The notes: generated by a model not told the origin, from the sequence alone. Numbered from the stretch's first letter, positions 29,288 through 41,972 are shown. The stretch is 64,000 nucleotides of DNA from Megamerina dolium (GCA_963854835.1 OY978527.1:24208557-24272556); one strand, 5' to 3'. Made by a program: numbers and translations.

Positions 29288-29496
29288 TGTATTTTTCACG
29301 ATTTTTCAATGAAATTAATTCATTTTGAATTTACTTGTTTGAGCCCCTTCAATATAATTTATTACAAAATGGATTTTGAATTTGTCTTTTCCAGTAATTT
29401 AAAAAAAATTTGTTTTAGCCACAATTTGTATTTTTCACGATTTTCAATGAAATCAATTCATTTTCAATTTACTTGTTTGAGCCCCTTCAAGCTTAC

Positions 29497-31471
29497 AAAA
29501 TAAATTGTATTGAAGGGGCTCAAACAAGTTAATTCAAAATGCATTATTTTCATTAAAAAATCGAGAGAAATACAAATTGTGGCTAAAACAAATTGTTTTA
29601 AAATGGCTGAAAAAAGCAAATTCTAAATCCATTACTTTAACTAAAAATCGTGAAAAAAACAGATTGCTTACAAAATAAATAATATTGAAGGGGCTCAAAC
29701 AAGTAAATTGAAAATGAATTGATTTCATTAAAAATCGTGAAAAATACAAATTGTGGCTAAAACAAATTGTTTTGAAATTGAAATTATTTGATTTCGTTGA
29801 AAATCGAGAAAAATACAAATTGTGGCTAAAACAAATTGTTTTGAGAAATTTCAAAATCCATTATGTTCACTAATAATCGTGAAAAAAACAGATTGCTTAC
29901 AAAATAAATTGTATTGAATTGGCTCAAACAAGCAAATTCAAGATGAATTGATTTCATTGCAAATCGTGAAAAATACAAATTGTGGCTAAACAAATTGTTT
30001 TGAAATTGCTGAAAAACACAAATTCAAAATCCATTATTTTCACTAAAATCGTGAAAAAACATATTGCTTACGAAATAAATTGTATTGAATGGGCTCAAAT
30101 CAGTAAATTCAAAATGCATTATTTTCATTGAATATCGTGAGAAATACATATTGTGGTCAAAACAAATTTTTTTGAGAAGGCTGAAAAAAGCAAAATTTTG
30201 TTTTAACCACAATTTGTATTTCTCACGATATTCAATGAAAATAATGCATTTTGAATTAACTTGTTTGAGCCCCTTCAATACAATTTATTTTGTAAGCTTG
30301 AAGGGGCTCAAACAAGTAAATTCAAAATCCATTATTTGCATTGAAAAACTTGAAATATACAAATTGTGGCTAAAACAAATTTTTTGGAAATTACTGAAAA
30401 AGACAAATTCAAAATCCATTTTGTAATAAATTATATTGAAGGGGCTAAACAAGTAAATTCAAAATGAATTGATTTCATTAAAAATCGTGAAAAATACAAA
30501 TTGTGGCTAAACCAAATTTTTTTGAAATTGCTGAAAAAGACAAATTCAAAATCCATTACTTTCACTAAAATCGTTAAGAAAACATTTTGCGTACAAAAGA
30601 AATTGTATTGAAGGGGCTCAAACAAGTAAATTCAAAATGCATTAATTTCATTAAAAACTCGAGAGAAATACAAATTATGGCTAAACAAATTGTTTTGAAA
30701 TTGCTGAAAAACACAAATTCAAAATCCATTATTTTCACTAAAATCGTGAAAAAACAGATTGCTTACGAAATAAATTGTATTGAAGGGGCTCAAACAAGTA
30801 AATTCAAAATCCATTATTTGCATTGAAAATCGTGAAAAATACAAATTGTGGCTAAAACAAATTGTTTTAAAATTGCTGAAAAATACAAATTCAAAATCCA
30901 TTATTTTCACTAAAATGGTGAAAAAAAAAAACAGATTGCTTACGAAATAAATTGTATCGAAGGGGCTCAAACAAGTAAATTAAAAATGAATTGATTTCAT
31001 TGAAAATCGTGAAAATTCAAAATCCATTATTATCATTAAAAATCTTGAGAAAAACAGATTGCTTACAAAACAAAATGTATTGAAGAGGCTCAAACAAGTA
31101 AATTCAAAATCCATTATTTTCATTGAAAAATCGTTAAAAATACAGATTGTGGCCAAAATAAATTGTTTTGAAAAACTTCGAACAAGTAAATTCAAAATAC
31201 ATTATTTTCATTGAAAATCGTGAGAAATATAAATTTTGGCCAAAACTAATTGTTTTGAAAAGGCTGGAAAAGACAAATGCAAAATCCATTATTATCATTA
31301 AAGATCGCGAAAAAACAGATTGTGGCAAAAATAAATTGTTTTGATAAAATGAAACAACCAAATTCAACATCGATTATTTCCATTAAAAAAACGAGAAAAA
31401 TACAGATTGTGGCCAAAATAAATTGTTTTGAAAAACTTCGAACAAGTAAATTCAAAATCCATTATTTTCAT
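29497..31471 (-). repeat. Inverted and scrambled satellite block
   Basis: The same satellite continues mostly in reverse orientation, with reverse-complement landmarks such as GAAGGGGCTCAAACAAGTAA. Orientation flips forward to reverse at about 29497, reverse to forward at about 30195 and forward to reverse at about 30298. The copies are more diverged and less regular than in the forward array, with truncated half units. The block ends where the antisense LINE begins. Confidence 0.85.
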
Positions 31472-33526
31472 TGTCCAGGCTTCAGTGCCATATGTTAGGA
31501 CAGGCATGATGAGAGACTTGTAGAGTGTAGTTTTCGTTCTTCGAGAGAGGGCTCGATTTATCAATTGCTTACTCAGCCCAAAGTAACACCTGTTAGCAAG
31601 AGTTATCCTACGCATGATCTCCAAGCTGACGTCATTACTGCTGTGAATGCTGGTTCCAAGATAGACAAAGTCCCTAACTACTTCAAAAGCGTAGTTGTCA
31701 ACAGTGACGTGATGTCCAAGACGCCGGGACTCTTTGTTTGTTGACACTAGATACTTTGTCTTGCCCTCGTTCACCGTAAGACCCATCCGACGCGACTCTC
31801 TTTCCAACTCTGAGAATGCTGCACTGACTGCTCGCGTGTTCATGGCGATTATGTCAATATCGTCGGCATACGCTAACAGCATTACACTTTTGTTGAAGAT
31901 AGTGCCATTATGTCGTAGATCAGCAGCTCGTATTATTTTCTCCATAATAAGATTGAAGCAGTCGCCCGATAACGAATCATCTTGTCTGAAACTCCGTTCG
32001 GTACAAAACGGTGCGGAGAGGTCCTTCCCAATTTTCACTGCACAAGGGGAGTTATGCAGTGTCATTCTACAAAGTCGAATGAGCTTTGCAGGAATACCTA
32101 ACTCAGACATTGTTGCGTAGAGGTAATCCCTTACCGGACTGTCGAAAGCGACTTTATAATCAACAAATAGATGGTGTGTGTCGATCTGTTTTTCTTGGGT
32201 CTTCTCCAGGATTTGGCGCAGTGTGAAAATCTGGTCGATGGTGGATTTACCAGGTCTAAAGCTACACTGATAAGGTCCAATCAGGTTGTTGAGCATAGGC
32301 TTCAACCTTTCACACAGTACGCTCGATAGAACCTTGTATGCGATGCTCAGGAGACTTATTCCACGGTAGTTGGCGCAAATTGTGGGGTCACCTTTTTTAT
32401 GTACAGGACACAGAACACTGAGCCTCTAATCATCAGGCATGCTTTCATCCGACCATATTCTGCTTATGAGCTGGTGCATGCAGGCAAGCAGCTCATCGCC
32501 TTCGGTCTTAAACAACTCGGCAGGCAGGCCATCAGCACCTACAGCTTTGTTGTTCTTCAGCCTTAAAATGGCCGTTTCAACCTCGTCATAGTTGGGTGGT
32601 GGAAGATAAACACCATCATCTGTAATTGGGGTTATCGGGCAAACTCCTCCACTGGCGGAATTGTTCTTAGCATCGCCATTCAGTAAAGTGGAGAAGTGTT
32701 CCCTCCATAGGCTCAGTACACTCTGGACATCTGTAACCAGATTCCCATTTCCATCACGACAAGAAGAGGCTCCGGGATTTAAACCTCCACTCAGGTGCTT
32801 GATCTTTTCGAAGACTTTTCGAGTCTCACTCTCGTCGGTACACATCTCTATCTCCTCACAGTCGCGTCTTTCTTGTTCTCTTTTCTTGAGCCTGAAAAGA
32901 CGTCTCTCTGCACTCCTTTTCTCTCTGTACCGCTCCTTAACAGCTCGCGTTGCGCCTGTACGCAGGGTTCTTCTGTAGGCGGCGTCTTTCCCTGCGGTAG
33001 CATCGCGACACTGCTGATCATACCACTCATTCCTCAGAGGCCGGTAGTAACCGATTACCTCCTCGGCAGCAGTAGTCAAGGAGTGGGATATATGAGTCCA
33101 CCGTGCACATGTATCATCAAGTGGGGGAGTGTTCTGCATAAGCAGAACACTGCTGCCTCTGGTGATCGCAGCTTACTGACGTCGAGCTTTCTCTGTGTGG
33201 TACTTCTCTTGTTGCAACAAGGTAGTGATCCGAGTCGATGTTGGCACCACGGATCGATTTCACGTCCATCACACTGGAAGCATGCCTTCCGCCAATCACC
33301 ACATGATCAATTTGGTTTCTTGTATGTTGATCTGGAGACAACCATGTCGCTTTGTGGATATCGAGATGCTGGAATCTGGTACCACCAATTACCATGTTTC
33401 GTGCTGCGGCGAAGTCGATCAGCCTCATTCCGTTATCGGAGATGTTCTGGTGGAGGCTGAATTTTCCGACAGTTGGACCAAAGGTGCCTTACTTGCCCAC
33501 CCTGGCATTAAAGTCGCCAAGCACGA
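31472..33526 (-). pseudogene. RTE-like LINE remnant (endonuclease + reverse transcriptase), truncated at both ends
   Basis: Non-LTR retrotransposon copy on the minus strand. From its 5' side it encodes the C-terminal part of an apurinic-type endonuclease (33526 to about 33117, with GDFNA-like, NQIDHV and SDHY motifs). A linker and the start of the reverse transcriptase follow (33139-32426), then the main RT domain (32305-31475). The RT catalytic YADD codons lie at 31859-31870. The frame is interrupted near 33120 and by a stop at about 32426, and the element's 5' and 3' ends are missing. The RT frame runs on into the neighbouring satellite, giving a meaningless chimeric C-terminus. The family resembles the RTE-type LINEs often mis-annotated as craniofacial development protein 2-like. 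The clade is inferred from motif style only. Confidence 0.85.
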
Positions 33527-33532
33527 TTTATT

Positions 33533-33720
33533 ATGTATTTAATACGATGTTTAAATGAAAGTAGAGATTTTGAATTTACATGTTCGAGCCTTTTCTAAAG
33601 AATTTATTTCGGACGTAATCTGTATTTTTTACTATTTTTAAACTTTCATAATTTCGCGTTATACAAAACATTTATTTTGGCCACAATCTTTATTTTTCAC
33701 GATGTTTTCTTAGTTTGTCA
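33533..33720 (+). repeat. Decayed satellite relic beyond the LINE
   Basis: Diverged forward-strand satellite sequence, recognisable from GATTTTGAATTTACATGTTC, GAGCC and TATTTTGGCCACAATC. It amounts to about one monomer and marks the old edge of the array, so the LINE at 31472-33526 sits inside satellite-derived DNA. Confidence 0.65.
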
Positions 33721-34039
33721 CCATCGTGAGCTAAAACTAGACATTTTAGCGCCTGCGAAAGAAATGAAAAAGTCTAAATCATTCATCCAGTGTTGGGTGG
33801 AGCAATAGAAAAATAAAAAAATGTAAACGAACCGTCCCAACATCAAGCCAAACGTAATATCAAATTAACTCCGCTTACCTCCTGCAGAATATTGAAGTTA
33901 ACTCAATAAGTCGCTGAAAACTGAAGTAAGGAACACCCTATTTGACAAAAAAAAAAGAAGTACGAGAAAAGCAGTATAGAGACTCTTCACCATCGATTAT
34001 AACCATTAACGCTTTACTCAATTTTTTATCTTATCGGTG
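33721..34039. other. Intergenic, nothing recognised
   Basis: AT-rich sequence with no open frame, repeat or motif that I could assign. Confidence 0.5.
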
Positions 34040-34285
34040 TGGCTTTAGCTCTGGTAAATGTACCATCATCCAGATTTTCACACTGCGCCAAATCCTGGAG
34101 AAGACCCAAGAAAAACGAATCGACACATACCATATAATTATTGATTATAAAGCCGTTTTCGACAGTCCGGTAAAGGATTACCTCTACACAACAATGTCTG
34201 AGTTTGGTGTTCCTGCGAAGCTTATTCGAGAGTCGTGTTGAATGGGTGTTACGGAGAGCGAAGGCAAGACGAAGTACCTAAATAA
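34040..34285 (+). pseudogene. RTE-like LINE fragment (reverse transcriptase N-terminal part)
   Basis: Encodes a short stretch matching the RT fingers region of the LINE at 31472-33526: QIFTLRQILEKTQEK, then DYKAVFDSPVKDYLYTTMSE. It breaks off near 34230. A further 50 bp (GGCAAGACGAAGTACCTA) matches a more downstream part of the same element, which indicates an internal deletion. Confidence 0.75.
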
Positions 34286-34443
34286 ATAAAACACTAAAAC
34301 TAAATAAAACACAATCAAAGATGTGTTCATACAGGAAGTTTTTATTGAAGTAAAGAAAATTATTTTTAATAATATAAATTACTGAACAACGAGTCTAAAC
34401 AATATTGATTTAAATATTGTAGTGTTAATATACAAAGTAAAAA

Positions 34444-34575
34444 ATTCAGCTAGGTCATGTCGAGCGAATGGAAGAACATATTCTAGCTGAGGTGTTATAC
34501 TCGGAACCCACTAGTGGAAGATGCAGAAGAGGCTAGCTAACCTCCGGTGGAAAGGACTGTATCACTCACTAGATG
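34444..34575 (+). pseudogene. RTE-like LINE 3' fragment
   Basis: Contains CTAGGTCATGTCGAGCGAAT and CTAACCTCCGGTGGAAAG. These are also found near the 3' end of the better-preserved copies at 41600-41720 and 63675-63780. Degraded, with no open frame. Confidence 0.75.
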
Positions 34576-34630
34576 TACACGGTACTAGTAATCATCATCA
34601 GGCCTCAAATACAGATACATATACTGCATT

Positions 34631-34800
34631 ATAGCCTAGACAGACAGCCTTAATCCGGATTAACAGCACACTTAATCCGAATAACATAGTATAGCCTAGA
34701 CAGATGGCAGCGTTAATCCGGATTAACGAGATAATTCGAATTAACTGCAGCTAATCCGCATTAGTTCTAGACCTAATTCTCAAAATTAAAGAGGATTAGG
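34631..34800. promoter_or_regulatory. Cluster of TAATCC / TAATCCGGATTA motifs
   Basis: Two perfect palindromes TAATCCGGATTA occur at 34651-34662 and 34714-34725. Further TAATCC sites lie at 34673 and 34752 and a reverse copy, GGATTA, at 34793. A tandem duplication of about 60 bp (ATAGCCTAGACAGA at 34631 and 34691) explains part of the clustering. TAATCC is the known core for K50 homeodomain proteins (Bicoid/Otx type). Regulatory use here is only a possibility. The patch may equally be a transposon terminus. Confidence 0.3.
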
Positions 34801-36800
<2,000 letters not shown>

Positions 36801-36857
36801 TTAATAACCCACGTCATCTCCATTACCAAATTGAATAGGATTATAAAATTGTGGTAC
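36801..36857 (-). CDS. Sec16: Sec16, terminal coding exon
   Basis: The last 18 codons and stop of the Sec16 homologue on the minus strand. The acceptor is a strong pyrimidine tract ending CATTCCACAG directly before GTACCACAATTTTATAATCC. The exon is 57 bp, in phase 0 with the previous one, and encodes VPQFYNPIQFGNGDDVGY followed by TAA at 36801-36803. It is separated from the upstream exon by a short intron of 68 bp (36858-36925) with GT-AG ends, a typical fly intron size. The exon is too short for simple ORF detection. It was placed by splice sites, phase continuity and the end of the reading frame. Confidence 0.8.
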   Translation of the reverse strand, partial: VPQFYNPIQFGNGDDVGY

Positions 36858-36925
36858 CTGTGGAATGAAAAAAAAGAAGAACATAATCATTAAAATTATA
36901 AATTCAAAGATCGAAAAAAACTTAC

Positions 36926-37137
36926 ATCTTGTTGCGGCAGTTGTTGTTGATGCTGCTGATATGCAACATCCGCTGTGTTCACAGCCGCCGCATTCTCATT
37001 CGTTGGCACTGCCCCAGGTATAAAGTAACCACCTTGTGGTACAGCCGGTGGTATCATTGGTGCTAAAACATTAACAGCTGCTTTTGATATCGGTGCACCA
37101 GATGGATTAAATACATCGACATAAGAATTTTTTAAAG
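36926..37137 (-). CDS. Sec16: Sec16, penultimate coding exon (conserved YVDVxNPSG block)
   Basis: A 212-bp exon on the minus strand, bounded by acceptor CTACATTTTAG and donor GTAAGT. It completes a split Thr codon and then encodes 70 residues. It opens with LKNSYVDVFNPSGAP, which matches the R/SYVDVxNPSG signature near the C-terminus of animal Sec16 proteins. A Pro/Ala-rich stretch and a Gln-rich end (YQQHQQQLPQQ) follow. Sec16 is a peripheral ER-membrane scaffold that organises COPII assembly at ER exit sites, and its C-terminal region is implicated in contacts with COPII partners such as Sec23. The phase fits both neighbouring exons exactly. I assign it from motif recognition, without a database search. 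Confidence 0.85.
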
Positions 37138-37254
37138 CTAAAATGTAGACATGAGTAAGTAATAAATTTTAAATGTAAGCTATCCAATAAAAAAACAAAT
37201 AATATAAATTAACTTGTTATTATTGTTTTAATGTAAGCAAAGTTAACAAACATT

Positions 37255-37520
37255 TATTCGAAAATATATTTTTGTGTGGCAGGAAGGTAAGATTGCGCTC
37301 ATTTTCGAACATATTCGTTAATTAATAAAAATAAACATGTGTACCGAGTTTCAGCTCAATGGAGTTATTTTTTTTTTTTGCGTGCAAAGTTAAAAAGCAC
37401 GTTCGAAAATAGACTTTTGTATGGCAGGAAGGCGTGGTTGTTATAAGAGTGTGCACATTTTTGAACACGTTTGTTAGTTTATAAAAATAATCATGTACAG
37501 CTTCAGCTCAGTAGCTTAAT
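37255..37520 (+). repeat. Dispersed repeat, two tandem diverged copies
   Basis: Copy 1 (about 37255-37365) and copy 2 (about 37400-37515) share the order TTCGAAAATA, TTTTGTRTGGCAGGAAGG, GAACAYRTTYGTTA and TTCAGCTCAAT/GTAG. A third copy lies at 40145-40290. This suggests a dispersed family. I do not recognise the class. Confidence 0.55.
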
Positions 37521-38469
37521 ATTTTTGTGCTTAAACAAAAAATACGTATGGGCATACAGAAAGGTCCACCATGTCTAAAAACTCAAACGTTTTTATGTAA
37601 GTTTATCAAGTTATTATTATGTAAAAGTTTGCCTAAAAACTGGAATTTGTTTTTCTTGCTCTTAGCATCTTTTAATAGCATTTTGTTTTTATTATTTTTT
37701 GCCAAAATCTTTCTAATATAAATAAAAAACACAAAAAATAAAACAGATAAAAATAAGCGCGGTTAACAGCACATTTTTATTTTCTATTGTCGCTTTCTTG
37801 TACCTAAATAAACATTTTTAACAGTACTTTATGATCGTTGTAAACATGCCTCTACCAATTTAAATTTGAAATAAATTTTGTGGACCCTAGTTCCAAAAAA
37901 GTTACTTTGTATCATTATCTCACAAATTATTTTATTTTTATTTGCAAAATGTGTTGCGCTCGTCAATATGTTTTTTGTTTCAAAAACAATTTTGTTCCCT
38001 TTATTTTAATATTTATTATCTACATACAAGTATATACATATATGCATAACGATGGGTAAATCACTAGCCAAATGGAAGGATATACCAAATGTTCATCCGA
38101 AAGCTGAATTGCATCCCACGTGACAAGTATTTAAAAATAAAGATACGCTATATTCATTAAAAAATTATATTTGATAATTTTCTTACTTAATATTAATGTG
38201 AAACAAGTGTGCAGGTCAAGCAAGTGTGTATGTGTGCGGATGTGCGGATGTACTTGGGATCAGGCATATTCGCGCGTTTGCGTATTTGCACATCAGCACT
38301 TTCTTTGCAGGGTCTAAATATGCGCAATATAGCTATAGCTTTATATACGGCGCTAGTTTCTATCTGACCAAGACCGCTAGTGTGCGACTCTATGTCACAT
38401 CCGGCTCGAGGTGACCCTGCTTAACATAACACTACGGGTCTAGGACTAGGAGCCGATAAAAGCTTTCAC

Positions 38470-39690
38470 CCAATCCAGGGGGAAAGATTTTAGGAACCGC
38501 TCTAGGAACCACCCCGTCAAAAGTACTCTACTCGCTGCTGCATCTATTCCCTGTTGATCTATTTGGCAAGCAGATTAGCAATTAGACTAAACATAGTTTA
38601 ACGCTGAGCTTAACCAGGATACGGACATTCAAAGATCTGGGGGAGAGTGCACCATAATTCCGGATGCCATCGACTGTACCATTCCCATACCATGCTTTGA
38701 CAATAGATTCTCAAACCATATTCCCTTAAGGGAAAAATGGAATAGGAGTATTGTCAATGAAATTGGTGTTCACTCAACACAAGCGTACACAGATAGCTCC
38801 ACATTGGAGGGAAGGGTAGGAGGTGGCGTATTTTCTGATTCCTTATGATTTAAGCTTAAGTTCCGATTACCCGATTTTTGCAGCGTTTTTCAATCCGAGA
38901 TTATGGCTGCAAAGGAGGCGGAAATGTGGCTCCGCTGTAATACAATATCTTTCCAAGATATTTGACACTGACAGTCAAGCCGACATTAAATTATTCGCAG
39001 GAACGTTCGCCAAATCGGCACTTGTCCTTAAATGCCACTCAGCCCTTAACGAGTTAGCGGAGCACTACAATGTTTACATTGTATAGGTACCGGGGCATAG
39101 GGCTAATCTAGAGACCTGTGAAGCAGATGTATTAGCGAGATCGAGCACTAGGTTTTCAGAGATCTATCCATCTCATCGAGCAGGAATTCCGCTTACAACA
39201 TGCAGGCTTCTTGCCACACACTATAGCTAACAGAGGATGGCGGGATGAGACCACTTGTGTTACCACTAGGAAAATCTGGCGAACTCTTGACAATGGAAGA
39301 ACTCGTTCACTGTTTTCAATGAGTAGGTAAACTATTAGTGAAGTGATCGCAGTGCTCACGGGCCGCTGGCTCGTGAGTACGAATACTACCAGGCTTGGTT
39401 TACCATCCAACGATTTTTGTAGCAGCTGCCAAGACGAGGAAGAGGAGGAAACTGTTTACCATTCCTCTGTAGATGCCCCGCCTTGGCACGCAAAAGGCAT
39501 ACCCTATTAGGGAGTGCCTTTTTTATAGATAATACTGAGCTAGCACACATGGATGTCAGAGACATTGCTCTACTCATTAGGAAATCCCAATGTTTTCATT
39601 TAACAGAGGGAGATACAGCATCATTGATGCACGGTAATACAACGGGCCGATTTTGGTCTAAGTGACTCCCCTTCCCTTTAGGGGCGGCCG
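38470..39690 (+). pseudogene. Non-LTR retrotransposon remnant: RNase H domain and C-terminal zinc knuckle
   Basis: Broken 3' part of a second LINE type, distinct from the RTE-like copies. In order it shows an RNase H start (AYTDSSTLEGRVGGG, about 38790-38830), a DTDSQADIK block (about 38965-38995) and VPGHRANLETCEADVLARSS (about 39087-39146). A Cys-rich tail follows (SSCQDEEEEE...CRCPALARKRHTLLGSAF, about 39418-39530), ending in a serine-lysine stop near 39663. Several frameshifts and stops interrupt it. An RNase H followed by a CCHC-like C-terminal segment is typical of I/LOA/R1-type LINEs. I cannot place it more exactly. The start is approximate, and 38220-38590 has no clear coding signal. 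Confidence 0.7.
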
Positions 39691-40144
39691 CATAACCTAT
39701 CCTAACCATCTCATATAAAAATACGACGGTTTTGGCAGTTAAATTAATTTTAACTTTGAAATTACTTGAATCAATCCTTATTGCAACCGTGAAATTATAC
39801 TTAAGTTAAAAAAAAAAATTAACACAAACATATATTTTAACATGAAAACTATCAATAGAAAGCTTCATTATTTTACTTCAATCTAAAGTTAATCTCTTTG
39901 AAATATTATGTTACATTTCGCAGATTTCTGCGTCTTTCTAAATGCAGTCGGAAACCGGTTCAATTCTTTTGTCGTGTGCTATATCCCATGGTAATTATTA
40001 ATATATTGGAAACATTAAATTGACAGAGCGTACTTTTTGTACGAAATATAACGCTACTAAAGTATTATCCAAAAATAAAAGTAAGAAGAAAAACAGTTTT
40101 CCTTACTCTACTGAATTTTATAAAGATACATACGCCGCGTGTTC

Positions 40145-40290
40145 GACTATGGAAATGCACATATTCAAAAATAAACTTTTGTATGGGAGGTAGGTGATAT
40201 TTTTATCCGATTACACCCACCATCAAAAACATTTGCTTGTTATTGGAAATAATCACATGTAGAGTTTCAGTTCGATAAAGCTATATTCAA
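40145..40290 (+). repeat. Dispersed repeat, third copy
   Basis: Shares ATTCAAAAATAAACTTTTGT, ATGGGAGGTAGG and a TTTCAGTTCGATAAAG end with the two copies at 37255-37520. Diverged but collinear. Confidence 0.5.
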
Positions 40291-40559
40291 GATAGTATCA
40301 TGCGAAGAGATTGAGAATCGGCTCTGATGATGTTCCTAATGAAAAAAATATATATGTTCTCCATAATTCGCTTGTTAAGAGTCTAACAAAAAGAAGCACG
40401 GAATCAAAATATCATTAACCCGCTCAAGATCCTGATTAATTGGTCATCAAGTGATGTTCAGATTATAATGCCTGGGAACATTATCGAAATACTTGCCTTA
40501 TCAGACCATCAAAAATATTTTATTTTTATTTTTGTCTAAATATGCTCTACATAAAAGCA

Positions 40560-41845
40560 ATAAAAGCGAGGCGAAAATCTCCTCGGTTAGAGGTTGTGCG
40601 TTGGGTTTGGGACCCGCCACATAATGATGAGAAGGACAATATGACCAAGGAGAGCTTCTTTCATGGCCTCGAAGAAGCTTACGACCGCTGCCCCCGCCAT
40701 GATATCAAAATTGTGCTTGGCGACTTTAATGCCAGAATGGGCAAGGAAGGTACCTTTGGTCCAACCGTCGGAAAATTCAGCCTCCACCAGAACACCTCCG
40801 ATAACGGAATGAGGCTGATCGACTTCGCCGCAGCACAAAACATGGTAATTAGTGGTACCAGATTCCAACATTTCGACATCCACAAAACGACATAGCGGTC
40901 TCCAAATCAACGAACAAGAAATCAAATTGATCATGTGGTGATTGACGGAAGGCATGCTTCCAGTGTGATGGATGTGAAATCGAACCGTGGTGCCAACATC
41001 GACTCAGATCACTACCTTGATGCAGCTAAGGTGCGTGGGTACACGTTTATGTGTCGCACATAACAAGAGAAGTCCCACACAGAGAAAGCTCGACGTCAGT
41101 AAGCTGCGATCACCAGAGACAGCAGATGCATTTGCCACTCGACTATCGGATCTGCTTATGCAGAACACATATATCCCACTCCATGACTACTGCTGCCGAG
41201 GAGGTAATCGGTTACCCTTTTGAAGTAGTAAGGGACTTTGTCTATCTTGGAACCAGTATTAACAGCAGTAATGACGTCAGCCTGGTCAGTTGCGAAGGAT
41301 CACTCTTGCAAACAGGTGCTACTTTGGGCTTTGTAAGCCATTGAGAAGTCGAGCCCTTTCTCGAACAATGAAAACTACACTCTACAAGTCTCTCATCATG
41401 CCTGTCCTGCCTGCCCTGTCCTGGACAATTTCCACCTCGGATGAGTGAATGCTTGGAGTTTTCAAGAGAAAAGTCCTACGCAAGATCTTTGGACCTATTT
41501 GCGTTGGTGGCGAGTACCGAATAAGGTACAACCATAAGCTGTACGAGCTGTATGCCGATATTGACAGAGTAAAGCGCATCATGACATGACCTAGCGGCTG
41601 CGCTGGCTAGGTCATGTCGAGCGAATGGAAGAACACGCTCAAGCTAAGAAGGTGTTATATTCGGAACCCGCTGGAGGACGACAAAGAAGAGAAAGACCTA
41701 ACCTCCGGTGGAAAGACCAAGTACTGGACATTTCTAACTGGCGCCAGCTAGCGAAAAACAGAGATGGCTGGCGTAGCATGTTATATTCGGCCTAAATCAA
41801 TATTCGGTTGTTATGGCCACATAAGTAAGTAAGTAAGTATAAAAG
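40560..41845 (+). pseudogene. RTE-like LINE, internally deleted, with AAGT-repeat tail
   Basis: The 5' half encodes a large part of an endonuclease: VLGDFNARMGKEGTFGPTVG (about 40716-40770), then MRLIDFAAAQNMV, a frameshift and [10 protein letters not shown]. At about 41206-41220 the sequence jumps from a point upstream of the RT domain to the distal region (FEVVRDFVYLGTSI), so the RT core with YADD is missing. The remainder follows the C-terminal region of the intact relatives. The element ends after TTATGGCCACATAAG in a short (AAGT)n tail, the kind of simple 3' tail typical of RTE elements. It lies in the Sec16 intron, antisense to the gene. Confidence 0.85.
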
Positions 41846-41972
41846 CGATGAGGAGAAAATTTACCTACAAAATAATTTGTTTATGGTTGACCTATTGTTA
41901 CAACATTTTCTGCTAAGCAACAATATGTGAAAAAAGGCAGCGAAACTATTTGCATTGATAAATATTACTCAC

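Larger units (their letters stand above)
1..29496 (+). repeat. 174-bp satellite array (2 x 87-bp half units), forward orientation
   Basis: Tandem array that starts before the window. Successive copies of the CAATGAAATCAATTCATTTT landmark lie at 121, 295, 469 and 643, which gives a 174-bp monomer. Each monomer splits into two related 87-bp halves. Both open with a TTTTCACGATTTTnA(T/G)TGAAA-like block. Half A continues through GTTTGAGCCCCTTCAATAC and half B through GGATTTTGAATTTG. Common variants are TTACGATTTT for TCACGATTTT, a loss of about 27 bp in half B (CAGCAATTTGTAAATTTC), and a 1-bp loss in half A (TTTTCTAACAATCTG). Copies up to about 19 kb are very similar. Those from about 20 kb on form a more diverged subfamily with TTCGATATAATTT and CATTTTCAATATAC variants. 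Because 174 and 87 are multiples of three, one frame stays open over several monomers. I read this as satellite DNA, not coding sequence. Confidence 0.95.
37138..41972 (-). other. Sec16 intron (4.8 kb) carrying retrotransposon remnants
   Basis: Minus-strand intron with donor GTGAGT at 41972 and acceptor TTTTAG ending at 37138. It contains a pair of dispersed-repeat copies, a remnant of an RNase H-bearing LINE, a third copy of the dispersed repeat and an internally deleted RTE-like LINE. All the LINE material lies on the plus strand, antisense to the gene. The stretches 37520-38470 and 39700-40140 hold nothing else that I recognise. Confidence 0.8.

Noticed and set aside
1..31471. CRISPR-like array
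   Set aside because: There are no short repeats with unique spacers and no cas genes. The whole unit repeats, in a eukaryotic genome with introns and SINEs.
1..31471. CENP-B-box-like motif in the satellite
   Set aside because: I looked for a TTCG...CGGG pattern in the consensus monomer and saw none. The monomer has almost no CpG.
31734..32120. Plus-strand frames opposite the LINE (also 32661-32978, 32795-33460, 33195-33542)
   Set aside because: Shadow frames on the strand opposite recognisable endonuclease and reverse transcriptase motifs.
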